Positions 34,789-43,453 of a DNA stretch of 64,000 nucleotides are shown piece by piece. The translations under genes were made by a program, and so were the position numbers. This stretch comes from Polaribacter sp. IC073 (GTDB taxonomy: Bacteria > Bacteroidota > Bacteroidia > Flavobacteriales > Flavobacteriaceae), in NCBI RefSeq assembly GCF_007997075.1, contig NZ_VORS01000002.1:124001-188000 (forward strand), read 5' to 3'. The notes beneath the pieces are model-generated. The model was not told the DNA's origin. It searched no databases and was given only the letters and a program-made list of their open reading frames with translations. The stretch's first letter is position 1. The number at the start of each line of letters is the position of its first letter.

Positions 34789-36699
34789 TTATACAACCGG
34801 AATATTAATAATTATTGAGGTTCCTTTTTTTGGTGTTGAGTCAATTTCAAAAGTACCTTTTAAATGTTTTATTCTAGTTTTTATAGCTCCAATGCCCATT
34901 CCTTTTTTTATATCAATTTTTTTTGTGTTGAAACCTTTTCCGTCATCTTCAACAATAATATTAAGGTTTTTATGAAAAAGAGAAATGTTTATCGTAATAT
35001 TATGTGCTTCAGCATGCTTTATAACATTGGTAATTAATTCTTGAATTGTTCTAAAAACACTGATTTCTAAACTATTTTCCAACCTTTTATTCAGGCCAAA
35101 ATCAATTACTTCAATTTTAATTTTATCTGCGGATGAGATTTTTTCTGCCATCATTTGTACGGCAATTAGCAACCCCTGATTTGCAATAACGCCAGCATTT
35201 TTGGCATGTGCAATACTTCTTACCTTTAAATAGGCTTCATCAATTAAACTTTCTGTTTTATCAAATAATTTATCTTGATTGATTTTCTTTTTATCTTTAT
35301 GTATTTGAAGGTTCTCGAAATGCATTTTTAAAGTAGCTAAAACAGAACCTAAATTATCGTGTAAATCTTCTGCAATTTGCTTACGCTCTTTTTCTTGTCC
35401 GTCTACCATAGCATTTATAGTAATTAGCTCCTGCTCTTTTAAAAAGGTTAAGTTTTTCTGAGTTTCTAACTCAGTTTCTTGTTCAGCTAGTTTTCTTTTT
35501 CTTTTTGAATTTTTAAGCGTTAAAAAACCAATGGTTCCTCCTAAAATAATAAATAGGAGGGATGCAATTAAAAGATTTCTGTTCTGTTTCCTTTTTTGCT
35601 CAATTTCTAAATTATCTTGTTTAAGTTGAAGGTTTTCTTTCTCTTTTTTTTCTGTTTTATATTTCGTTTGAATATCTCTTATCGCTAAAAGATGATTATT
35701 TTGATTAAATGAAAACTGATTTCTTCTACTCGTTTTAATATGTTGATATGCTTTTTCGTAATTATTAGTTTTCTCATAGATTAAAGACAACCAATAATCA
35801 AAATATATTTTTTTTCGATCAATTAATTTCCCTGTATATTGGTCAATCGTTTTTAACTCCTTGATAGCTTTCTTAAAATTATTATTGTAATAATAGTAGA
35901 TTGCTAAATTTAATCTAGAGCCAAGATTAGAAAGGATATTAACTCCAAGAGAATCGTTTTTATTATTTGCTAAAGATTTGTAATATAAATGATAAGCTTC
36001 TTTTTTACTAACAAATTCCTCTAGGTAATTCCCTGCAATGATTAATAACTTATTATTGTAAGAGTGAATATTGAGCGTTTTTATCAAGCTTAAAGTTTTA
36101 TTATAATTGGTATTAGACAAGCTTAAATCTGTATTTTTAATACCAATACTCAAGTTATAGAAATCGGCTATTTGAATATCTAATTCGTCAAAAGCTACTT
36201 TCTTATATAATACTGTGTAATTTTTAAAGGAATAATCTTTAAGTATAAAAATATCATTATGATACTCTAATATTCTACGTAGAACTTCTCCTTTAAGTGT
36301 CTTTAAATCAGTTTTTTCTAAAGTTTTTAATAATTCTAAATAAATAGATAAAACAGAAACATCAGCATTTTTTTTATAATAATAGTTAAAAAGAGCATAA
36401 TTTAGTTTTGAAATTGTTTTTATAAAAAGGTTGTTAGAACATTTTGTAGCTTCGTAAAATAATGGTTTGTAGTTTTTTAAATATCCGACTCCTTTATTTT
36501 TAGATAATGCTATAAAAAAATGAAGTTCGTAACTTTCTGCACATTCATCATTCTTAAAATTAAAAGTTTCAATTATGTTTTCTGCTACTTCATAATTTTC
36601 ATTCCGAACCTCAATTAAGAAATCATCCATCTTACTATTTTGAGAAAACAGCAAAATAGATGATTTTAATAAGAAGAAAACTAAAATTATTAATCTCAT
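34789..36699 (-). CDS. TPR-like sensor histidine kinase, NarX/HisKA_3 type
   Basis: A 636-residue membrane kinase. The signal peptide (LIILVFFLLKSSILLFSQ) is followed by a helical, TPR-like periplasmic region of about 340 residues. One transmembrane helix lies near 375-397 (LLIASLLFIILGGTIGFL), then a coiled coil. The HisKA_3 domain holds the phosphoacceptor in EDLHDNLGSVLATLK, and the ATPase domain has ITNVIKHAEAHN, DDGKGF and GMGIGAIKTRI. This layout is very common in flavobacteria and pairs with the LuxR-type regulator just downstream. The signal is unknown. Confidence 0.88.
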   Translation of the reverse strand: MRLIILVFFLLKSSILLFSQNSKMDDFLIEVRNENYEVAENIIETFNFKNDECAESYELHFFIALSKNKGVGYLKNYKPLFYEATKCSNNLFIKTISKLNYALFNYYYKKNADVSVLSIYLELLKTLEKTDLKTLKGEVLRRILEYHNDIFILKDYSFKNYTVLYKKVAFDELDIQIADFYNLSIGIKNTDLSLSNTNYNKTLSLIKTLNIHSYNNKLLIIAGNYLEEFVSKKEAYHLYYKSLANNKNDSLGVNILSNLGSRLNLAIYYYYNNNFKKAIKELKTIDQYTGKLIDRKKIYFDYWLSLIYEKTNNYEKAYQHIKTSRRNQFSFNQNNHLLAIRDIQTKYKTEKKEKENLQLKQDNLEIEQKRKQNRNLLIASLLFIILGGTIGFLTLKNSKRKRKLAEQETELETQKNLTFLKEQELITINAMVDGQEKERKQIAEDLHDNLGSVLATLKMHFENLQIHKDKKKINQDKLFDKTESLIDEAYLKVRSIAHAKNAGVIANQGLLIAVQMMAEKISSADKIKIEVIDFGLNKRLENSLEISVFRTIQELITNVIKHAEAHNITINISLFHKNLNIIVEDDGKGFNTKKIDIKKGMGIGAIKTRIKHLKGTFEIDSTPKKGTSIIINIPVV

Positions 36700-36703
36700 T
36701 TAT

Positions 36704-37363
36704 TTAGAAAAATCTTACATAAATATCTCTACATGGTCTACTTGTTACATAAAAAACAGTTTCTTTTACTCCGTTTACAGGAATTATAAGTTCTGTTTTT
36801 ACAGGTGAATCATGCGGATCATATAAATTATTAGTACTGTAATCTATATAGGAAACACCCCTAATTTCATCTCCATCTCTTAGGTAATGGTTTTGGTCGA
36901 TAAAATTTAAATCATTAATATTTGTTTCAATAGGAAGTTCTTCTTTATGATGATTTTCATATTCTAAATGTACAAACATTAAGTGATTGCTAGAAAAATT
37001 AGAAGTAGGTTCAGTGTTTTTATAATGTTTGTGATTTAGATTCTTAAATTCTAAAGAAATATTGGTCATTTCATCATTAGCAAAAAGAGGTTTTAATTTT
37101 ATAGTAAAAAAGAAAACATAGTCTTTTATATCTTTATCATAAATAAATTTTATTTCAGAGGCTACGTTAGATATTCCATAAGTAATACTTCCTGTGTAAT
37201 TTTGAATTTTAACATCGCAAGAATTAGGCGTGAAGGAATCTTCTTTAAAATAGAATTTTGCATATATACTGAAGAAGGTGTTGTTTGCAGAATCTGAAGT
37301 TATTCTTTGCCATTCAGCGTTTTCTTTTTGTAATTTAAAGGATGATCTTAGGGTTTCATGCAT
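36704..37363 (-). CDS. Hypothetical protein upstream of the TPR histidine kinase
   Basis: A protein of about 219 residues that I do not recognise. It is predicted to be soluble and beta-rich with alternating polar and hydrophobic residues, with segments such as FTIKLKPLFANDEM and IPVNGVKETVFYV. No signal peptide or cysteine motif is seen. I chose the ATG at 37363. A TTG at 37465 would give 34 more residues and start five bases after the ZIP gene, but the extra sequence looks less protein-like. It ends four bases before the kinase gene, so it is very likely co-transcribed with the two-component pair and might be an accessory protein. Confidence 0.55.
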   Translation of the reverse strand: MHETLRSSFKLQKENAEWQRITSDSANNTFFSIYAKFYFKEDSFTPNSCDVKIQNYTGSITYGISNVASEIKFIYDKDIKDYVFFFTIKLKPLFANDEMTNISLEFKNLNHKHYKNTEPTSNFSSNHLMFVHLEYENHHKEELPIETNINDLNFIDQNHYLRDGDEIRGVSYIDYSTNNLYDPHDSPVKTELIIPVNGVKETVFYVTSRPCRDIYVRFF

Positions 37364-37470
37364 TAGATTTAGTTTTAGTTGGTTGTAATTATTCCCAATA
37401 TCATAAATATCAAGACACCAAACATACCTACAACTAGGTATATTCAACTCACTAAAAATAAGCAAAAAAA

Positions 37471-38148
37471 TTATAAAGTAAAAATGGTAAGTAATATTCC
37501 TAAAAGAATGGCCGTAAATTTCTGTAAGTTAAAGGTATGATTCTCTGAGCTTTCAAAAAGAATTATTGTAGAAATATGTAAGAAAACACCAATAATAACG
37601 GCTGTAATTTCTGTATAGTAGTTTATGAAAAAATCAATTTTATCTCCTAGTAAAACTCCTAACGGACTCATAATTCCGAAGAAAAAGAGGAAACTAAAAA
37701 CTATTTTTTTTGAATATTTTGTTTGAATTAAAAAGGTAGTTAATACAATAGCAATGGGAATTTTATGAACAATAATTGCCCATAATAAATTATCACCTGC
37801 ATGGTGAATAGGCAAACCTTCAGAAAAAGCATGCAAGCACAAACTCACAAAAAGTAAAGTAGGAAACTCTTTGCCATCTGAATGAATATGAATGTGACCA
37901 TGTTCTGCTCCTTTAGAAAAAGATTCTAATACCGATTGTAAAATGATACCAATTAAAATAAAAATACCTACTCTTTTAGAATCTGTAGTTTCTGTATACA
38001 CTTCTGGTAATAAATGCAAAATAGTAACAGATAAAAGATAAGCACCACTAAAAGCCAATAACAAGCGCACAATTTTATTACCAGGTTTTATAATAAAAAC
38101 TAGTAACGCGCCTAAAAGTACAGAAGCAATTAATAAGATGTAATTCAT
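37471..38148 (-). CDS. ZIP family metal transporter
   Basis: A 225-residue inner membrane protein with about eight hydrophobic helices. The metal-binding helix motifs are visible: HLLPEVY, the central HAFSEGLPI and the following HKIPIAIVLTTF, together with a His-rich loop HGHIHIHSDG. It imports zinc or another divalent metal. It overlaps the upstream methyltransferase gene by four bases and so shares a transcript with it. Metal selectivity cannot be told. Confidence 0.9.
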   Translation of the reverse strand: MNYILLIASVLLGALLVFIIKPGNKIVRLLLAFSGAYLLSVTILHLLPEVYTETTDSKRVGIFILIGIILQSVLESFSKGAEHGHIHIHSDGKEFPTLLFVSLCLHAFSEGLPIHHAGDNLLWAIIVHKIPIAIVLTTFLIQTKYSKKIVFSFLFFFGIMSPLGVLLGDKIDFFINYYTEITAVIIGVFLHISTIILFESSENHTFNLQKFTAILLGILLTIFTL

Positions 38149-38870
38149 TTTGCAACTATAATTAAGCGGTTAGAATTTTTAGCATCGAAGGTCTTTAAAT
38201 GATAATCGCCAAAAATATGTTCAATTGTAAAACCAACTTTCTCTAAATAAGAAGTCATTTTTTCTAAATCTAAATATTTTACACGCTCGGTATATGAGTG
38301 ATTTTCGCCATCAGCAAAAAAAGAAATATGTTTTAGAATAAAGCCATTTGTAATCTCTCTTTTAATATGAAAGGTAATATTGTCTACAGATTTTGTTTCC
38401 TCTTCAACCAAATTTTCTTTTACCAATACAGCGTTTAAAAAATCGAATACAAAAAAACCATTTGATGTCAATCCGTTTTTAATATTCTGTAAAATTAGAA
38501 TATCTTCTTGGTCATCCTCAAAATAGCCAAAGCTTGTAAACAGGTTAAAGACAGCGTTGTATTTATTTTTGAAAGCCGCTCGCATGTCATGAACTTTAAA
38601 CTTTAAAGAATCATTTTCATAGTTTTTAGCAGCATTAATACTGTTTTCAGACAAATCGCCACCCGTAACTTTATAACCTAAAGAGTTTAAAAATACAGAA
38701 TGACGTCCTTTCCCACAAGGTAAATCTAAAATGTGAGCAGCTTTTTTTAAACCAATAAACTCAGTAATATTTTTCATAAATAACTGAGCTTCAGAATTAT
38801 CTCTTTCTTTGTAAAGAATATGATAATACTTTGTATTAAACCAATCTGTAAACCAATCTTTTGTTTTCAT
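38145..38870 (-). CDS. Class I SAM-dependent methyltransferase
   Basis: A 241-residue Rossmann-fold methyltransferase. Motif I is ILDLPCGKGRHSVFL near residues 43-57, motif II is VTGGDLSENSI, and FNLFTSFGYFEDDQED and FVFDFLN are post-motif strands typical of the YcgJ/UbiE-like group. The substrate is unknown. It is the first gene of a unit with the ZIP transporter and is divergent from the RlmL-like gene across a 211-bp gap. Confidence 0.87.
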   Translation of the reverse strand: MKTKDWFTDWFNTKYYHILYKERDNSEAQLFMKNITEFIGLKKAAHILDLPCGKGRHSVFLNSLGYKVTGGDLSENSINAAKNYENDSLKFKVHDMRAAFKNKYNAVFNLFTSFGYFEDDQEDILILQNIKNGLTSNGFFVFDFLNAVLVKENLVEEETKSVDNITFHIKREITNGFILKHISFFADGENHSYTERVKYLDLEKMTSYLEKVGFTIEHIFGDYHLKTFDAKNSNRLIIVAK

Positions 38871-39056
38871 AAGCGCTTTCAGTCTGTAAAAGTAACCAAA
38901 TCTTACGTTCTGTAAAATGAAATTATAACAAACTATATTTTTTTATAAAAAACCAATGATTCCTTAAATTTATAAGAATAAATAAGGCCAATTTTATTGT
39001 ATTATTTTAAGTGAAAACTTCCTAGTTCTAACTTCATCAATTTAAACAATAAAACG

Positions 39057-39064
39057 TATTTTTG
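39057..39064 (+). promoter_or_regulatory. Predicted minus-7 box of the THUMP methyltransferase gene
   Basis: TATTTTTG matches the Bacteroidota minus-7 consensus TAnnTTTG and lies 18 bases before the ATG at 39082, which would give a very short leader. No clear minus-33 TTTG is visible at the normal spacing. Confidence 0.5.
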
Positions 39065-39081
39065 CAACCAATTTTATACGT

Positions 39082-40281
39082 ATGGAAAAAGATTTTAAAA
39101 TGACGGCAACAACACTTTTCGGTTTAGAAGGTGTTTTAGCAGAAGAACTAAAAAACTTAGGAGCTCAAGATGTAAAGGAAGCTGTAAGAAGCGTTTCTTT
39201 TAGAGGAGACAAAGGTTTTATGTACAAAGCAAATATTGCTTTAAGAACTGCTGTTCGAATTTTAAAGCCTATAAAAGTTTGTAAAATTTACGATGAAGAA
39301 GATCTTTACGATTCTATTCAGAAAATAAAATGGGAAAATTATTTAGACGTAGAAGGTACATTCGCAATTGGTGCCGTTGTAAATTCTAAGAACTTTACAA
39401 CTAATTCTCACTATATCTCATTAAAATCTAAAGATGCCGTTGCAGATTATTTTCGTCATAAATATAGCAAAAGACCCAATGTAGATTTAAAATATCCAGA
39501 CGTTAAAATCCACATTCACATTCAGAAAGATTTATTAACTGTTTCTATCGATTCTTCGGGAGATTCTTTGCACAAAAGAGGGTATAGAACTGCTACAAAC
39601 ATTGCGCCAATTAACGAAGTTTTGGCAGCAGGTATGGTTTTATTATCGGGGTACACTGGTGAAGAAAATTTTATCGATCCAATGTGTGGTTCTGGTACAA
39701 TTTTAATTGAAGCAGCAATGATTGCCAATAATATTCCGGCAAACATCAACAGAAAACTCTTTGCTTTCGAGCAATGGAAAGATTATGATGAAGACTTGTA
39801 TTTTACAATTCAAGAATCTTTATTAAAGAAAATTCGTTCTTCTCATTTTAAAATAATGGGATTTGACAAAGCACCTTCTGCAGTTGAAAAAGCAATTGCC
39901 AATGTAGAAAATGCTAATTTAGACGAGTTTATTGGTGTGCACCATGTAAACTTTTTTAACTCTAAAAAAGAAGTTTTTGGAAACACCACTATTTTATTCA
40001 ATCCGCCTTATGGAGAGCGTTTAAATATCGATACAGAAGAATTTTACAAGAAAATTGGCGATACGTTAAAAAATAATTACCCAGGTTCTACAGCATGGTT
40101 AATTACTTCAGATTCAGACGCTTTAAAAAGTGTTGGCTTAAGAACTTCAAAAAGAATCGCATTAAAAAATGCCGATTTAGACTGTAAGTTTGTAAGATAC
40201 GATTTGTACGAGGGAACGCGTAAATTTAAAGAACACAAAGAAGAAACGGATACAGATTCTGAAACAGATTTAGAAGACTAA
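39082..40281 (+). CDS. THUMP-domain RNA methyltransferase (RlmL/YpsC-like)
   Basis: A SAM-dependent N2-guanine RNA methyltransferase of 399 residues, likely acting on 23S rRNA. The N-terminal THUMP domain (about residues 45-165) binds RNA. The Rossmann domain has motif I DPMCGSGTILIEAAMIA near residue 197, and NPPYGERL is the catalytic motif IV. The family includes E. coli RlmL, whose equivalent is fused to a second methyltransferase; this protein has the single-domain form common outside gammaproteobacteria. The C-terminus is acidic (EETDTDSETDLED). A repeat element begins directly after the stop. Confidence 0.9.
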   Translation: MEKDFKMTATTLFGLEGVLAEELKNLGAQDVKEAVRSVSFRGDKGFMYKANIALRTAVRILKPIKVCKIYDEEDLYDSIQKIKWENYLDVEGTFAIGAVVNSKNFTTNSHYISLKSKDAVADYFRHKYSKRPNVDLKYPDVKIHIHIQKDLLTVSIDSSGDSLHKRGYRTATNIAPINEVLAAGMVLLSGYTGEENFIDPMCGSGTILIEAAMIANNIPANINRKLFAFEQWKDYDEDLYFTIQESLLKKIRSSHFKIMGFDKAPSAVEKAIANVENANLDEFIGVHHVNFFNSKKEVFGNTTILFNPPYGERLNIDTEEFYKKIGDTLKNNYPGSTAWLITSDSDALKSVGLRTSKRIALKNADLDCKFVRYDLYEGTRKFKEHKEETDTDSETDLED

Positions 40282-40308
40282 GTCATTGCGAGGAACAAAG
40301 TAGCCCGC
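40282..40308 (+). repeat. Interspersed repeat copy A1
   Basis: Begins with GTCATTGCGAGGAACAAAG, the first base after the stop codon of the THUMP methyltransferase. The same 19-base block recurs at 40426 (copy A2). Words of this kind are widespread in intergenic regions of flavobacteria. The whole 40282-40915 gap contains no gene I can support. Confidence 0.7.
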
Positions 40309-40361
40309 TAATGTAATGCACTAAATTTTTATTAGAAGCTATTTCCTGCTTTTCACTGTAT

Positions 40362-40382
40362 CTTTTTGTAAAAAACAAAAAG
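40362..40382. repeat. Small hairpin within the repeat region
   Basis: CTTTTTGT and ACAAAAAG form a perfect 8-bp stem around an A5 loop. It lies between repeat copies A1 and A2, followed by ATGCCGTTTCAATCAGGGC, a segment I associate with the same class of flavobacterial intergenic element. It could act as a weak terminator for the THUMP methyltransferase gene. Confidence 0.5.
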
Positions 40383-40425
40383 GATGCCGTTTCAATCAGG
40401 GCTAATTCTTTTTTGCTGACTTTTC

Positions 40426-40452
40426 GTCATTGCGAGGAACAAAGCGAGCTAC
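40426..40452 (+). repeat. Interspersed repeat copy A2
   Basis: Second copy of the GTCATTGCGAGGAACAAAG block, continuing GCGAGCTAC where copy A1 has TAGCCCGC. It is 144 bases downstream of copy A1. Confidence 0.7.
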
Positions 40453-40496
40453 TTTTTAAATGTATTTTCACTTTCTATTAATAGATTGTTTTCCAT

Positions 40497-40610
40497 TGTC
40501 ATTCCGCAATGAACCTTTTTAGGTGATTGCGGAATCTCTATAGTTACAACTCATAAATAGTAGTTTTAATATCGTTCATTTTGCACTCTGTTGAAATGAC
40601 ATTCTTTGTT
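40497..40610 (+). repeat. Interspersed repeat copy B1 with perfect hairpin
   Basis: A block of about 114 bp beginning TGTCATTCCGCAATGAACC. Its first part holds a perfect 10-bp inverted repeat, ATTCCGCAAT (40501-40510) with ATTGCGGAAT (40526-40535), around a 15-base loop. The remainder aligns with copy B2 through shared words such as TAGTAGTTTT and a CACT.TGT tail. It is probably a non-autonomous mobile or REP-like element. Confidence 0.7.
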
Positions 40611-40647
40611 TTAATGCTATTTAGTTACTGTAATTTTATTTTCTAAA

Positions 40648-40762
40648 TGTCATTCCGAAATGAACCTTTTTAGGCGATTGAGGAATCTCAACAGTTATAC
40701 CTTAAAAAATAGTAGTTTTCTCATCGCTTATTCTTCACTTTGTCGATAAGACACTCTTTATT
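40648..40762 (+). repeat. Interspersed repeat copy B2
   Basis: A diverged copy of block B1, starting TGTCATTCCGAAATGAACC. The hairpin arms are partly mismatched here (ATTCCGAAAT against ATTGAGGAAT), so the structure has decayed. The start-to-start distance from B1 is 151 bases. Confidence 0.7.
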
Positions 40763-40915
40763 GTAAGTTAACAAAACAATCTTTCCTTAAAAACATCATT
40801 TTAATTCTAATTTTATTAGTTTTGATTCACTTTAATTATAGAGAATATCTGTTCGATCAATTTCTAATGATTTAATAGGAATTACTAGAACTAGTTAAAA
40901 ATCGAATTCTAAAAA

Positions 40916-43357
40916 ATGCACTTTATAGACGTCATATTACCAATTCCTATTCAGAGAACGTTTACGTATTCTGTAACAGAAGACGAAGCAAATTTCTTAC
41001 AAAAAGGAATGCGAGTAGCAGTTTCTTTTGGCAAATCTAAAATGTACACAGGCTTGGTTCTTAACATTCATACAAACGCTCCAACGCTGTATGAAGCCAA
41101 AGAAATTCATCAAATTTTAGATGAAACACCATTGGTAAATGAAAAGCAATTGCAATTTTGGCAATGGATCGCTAATTACTATATGTGTTCTTTGGGAGAT
41201 GTTTATAGAGCCTCTTTGCCATCAGCTTTTCTGTTAGAAAGTGAAACCGTTATTTTTAAAAATGATGCTTTTTTAGATGATGCTATTTTAGCAGATGACG
41301 AATTTTTAATTTTTGAAGCGTTACAGCATCAATCTCAATTAACAATTCATCAAGTTATTGCAATTTTAGGCAAGAAAAAAGTAATGCCGATTGTAAATGC
41401 GCTTATTCAAAAAGAGGCAATTACTATTAAAGAAGAAATTTACGAACAGTACAAACCTAAATTGGTGAAATATGTTCGTTTACAAGCAAAATATAACTCA
41501 GACGATTCTTTAGGAAAACTATTAGAAGAATTATCGAGAGCAAAAAAACAACGAGAGGCTGTTTTAACTTTCTTTCAGTTATCATCTACCAAAAAACCAA
41601 TAAAAGCCAAAGATTTAGAAGAAAAAGCAAAGGTTTCTGGGACTATTTTAAAATCTTTGGTAGATAAAGAAATTTTTGAATTTTATCATATTCAGATTGA
41701 TAGAGTTCAATTTAAAGGCGACACCAACGATTTAAAAGTGTTAAATGAGTTTCAAGAAAAAGCACTTCAAGAAATTAAAGAAACCTTTAAAGAAAAAGAT
41801 GTGACACTTTTACACGGAGTTACAAGTTCTGGTAAAACAGAAGTGTATACAAAACTGATTCAGGAAGTTCTAGACGAAGGGAAGCAAGTTTTATTTTTGT
41901 TACCAGAAATTGCATTAACCACACAAATAATTACACGATTACAGTTTTACTTTGGAGAACAAATTGCTGTTTTTCATTCAAAATACTCCGTTAATGAAAG
42001 GGTAGAAGTGTGGAACAATGTTTTAGAAAATAAACCCAAAGCACGTATTGTTTTAGGTGCAAGATCTGCTGTTTTTTTACCTTTTTCTAATCTAGGGTTG
42101 ATTGTGGTAGATGAAGAACACGAGACTTCTTACAAACAATTCGAGCCTTCACCAAGATACAATGCAAGAGATTGTGCTATTGTTTTAGCAAAAATTCACA
42201 AAGCAAAAATACTATTAGGTTCTGCAACGCCTTCTTTAGAAACGTATTTTAATGCACAAGAAAATAAATACGGATTTGTAGCTTTAAATAGACGACATGG
42301 AAATGTATTGTTGCCAAAAATTGAACTAATAGACGTTAAAGAAAAGCAGAAGAAAAAGGAAATGAAAGGTCATTTTTCTGACAGACTTCTAAAATTAATT
42401 CAAGAAGCTTTAGATTTAAAAGAACAAGTTATTTTATTTCAAAACAGACGTGGTTATTCACCTGTAGTAGAATGTAAAACTTGCGGAGTTTCACCAGAAT
42501 GCCCAAATTGTGACGTTACCTTAACGTATCATAAATTTAGAAATGAATTGCGTTGTCATTATTGTAATTACCAGCGTGCAATGCCAAATAGTTGTGGCGC
42601 TTGTGGTAGCAATACTTTAGATACAAAAGGTTTTGGTACAGAACAAATAGAATTAGAATTAACAACTTTATTTCCCGATTTTAAAATCGGTAGAATGGAT
42701 TTAGATACCACGCGTGGAAAATACGGATATCAAAAAATAATTGGAGCTTTCGAAGCCAAAGAAATAGATGTTTTAGTAGGAACTCAGATGCTTTCTAAAG
42801 GTCTAGATTTCGAAAATGTTTCATTAGTCGGAATTTTAAATGCCGATACCATGCTCAATTTTCCCGATTTTAGAGCGCATGAACGCGGTTATGATATGAT
42901 GGTACAAGTTTCTGGTAGAGCAGGAAGAAGTAAAAAACAAGGACATGTAGCCATTCAAACTTACAATCCTTATCATCAAATATTGCAGCAAGTCTCTACT
43001 ACAAATTATGCAGAAATGTACAAGGAACAAATGCAAGAACGCTGGCAATATAAATATCCGCCGTATTTTAGAGTGATAAAAATCACGTTAAAACACAAAG
43101 ATTATAATAAAGTTGATAGTGGTGTAAATTGGTTATTCAAAGCATTACATACTTCTTTCGGAGAACATGTCTTAGGGCCAACAGCTCCATCAGTTTCTAG
43201 AGTGAGAAATCAATATATAAAGAATATTGTCATTAAAATTCCGCCAAAACAAAGTTTAGTAAATACGAAAGCTCAAATTACTAAAATTAGAAATACGTTT
43301 GAAGCAGTAAAGGATTTTAGACCGATTCGATTTATTATTGATGTAGATGCGTATTAA
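40916..43357 (+). CDS. priA: Primosomal protein N-prime, replication restart helicase PriA
   Basis: An 813-residue helicase that reloads the replisome at stalled forks. The N-terminal DNA-binding domain begins FIDVILPIPIQRTFTYSV. Walker A is GVTSSGKTE near residue 302, and motif II is DEEHETSYKQ. The zinc-binding cysteines lie in CKTCGVSPECPNC and CHYCNY..CGACGS. GTQMLSKGLDF and QVSGRAGRS are motifs V and VI. The length is normal for Bacteroidota PriA. It follows the repeat-rich gap and reads alone. Confidence 0.95.
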   Translation: MHFIDVILPIPIQRTFTYSVTEDEANFLQKGMRVAVSFGKSKMYTGLVLNIHTNAPTLYEAKEIHQILDETPLVNEKQLQFWQWIANYYMCSLGDVYRASLPSAFLLESETVIFKNDAFLDDAILADDEFLIFEALQHQSQLTIHQVIAILGKKKVMPIVNALIQKEAITIKEEIYEQYKPKLVKYVRLQAKYNSDDSLGKLLEELSRAKKQREAVLTFFQLSSTKKPIKAKDLEEKAKVSGTILKSLVDKEIFEFYHIQIDRVQFKGDTNDLKVLNEFQEKALQEIKETFKEKDVTLLHGVTSSGKTEVYTKLIQEVLDEGKQVLFLLPEIALTTQIITRLQFYFGEQIAVFHSKYSVNERVEVWNNVLENKPKARIVLGARSAVFLPFSNLGLIVVDEEHETSYKQFEPSPRYNARDCAIVLAKIHKAKILLGSATPSLETYFNAQENKYGFVALNRRHGNVLLPKIELIDVKEKQKKKEMKGHFSDRLLKLIQEALDLKEQVILFQNRRGYSPVVECKTCGVSPECPNCDVTLTYHKFRNELRCHYCNYQRAMPNSCGACGSNTLDTKGFGTEQIELELTTLFPDFKIGRMDLDTTRGKYGYQKIIGAFEAKEIDVLVGTQMLSKGLDFENVSLVGILNADTMLNFPDFRAHERGYDMMVQVSGRAGRSKKQGHVAIQTYNPYHQILQQVSTTNYAEMYKEQMQERWQYKYPPYFRVIKITLKHKDYNKVDSGVNWLFKALHTSFGEHVLGPTAPSVSRVRNQYIKNIVIKIPPKQSLVNTKAQITKIRNTFEAVKDFRPIRFIIDVDAY

Positions 43358-43408
43358 ATAAATAAGTAGTTTTCAGTTAACTTGTTTTTATTAGCACCTT
43401 TAATAAAT

Positions 43409-43431
43409 GTCTGTTTGAGCACAGTCGAGAA
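43409..43431 (+). repeat. Short flavobacterial-type intergenic repeat
   Basis: GTCTGTTTGAGCACAGTCGA followed by GAA. Sequences of this kind recur between genes in many flavobacterial genomes, but I see only this copy in the window. It lies between priA and the broken mqo gene. Confidence 0.4.
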
Positions 43432-43453
43432 TTAAAAAAAAAATAAGGATAAG

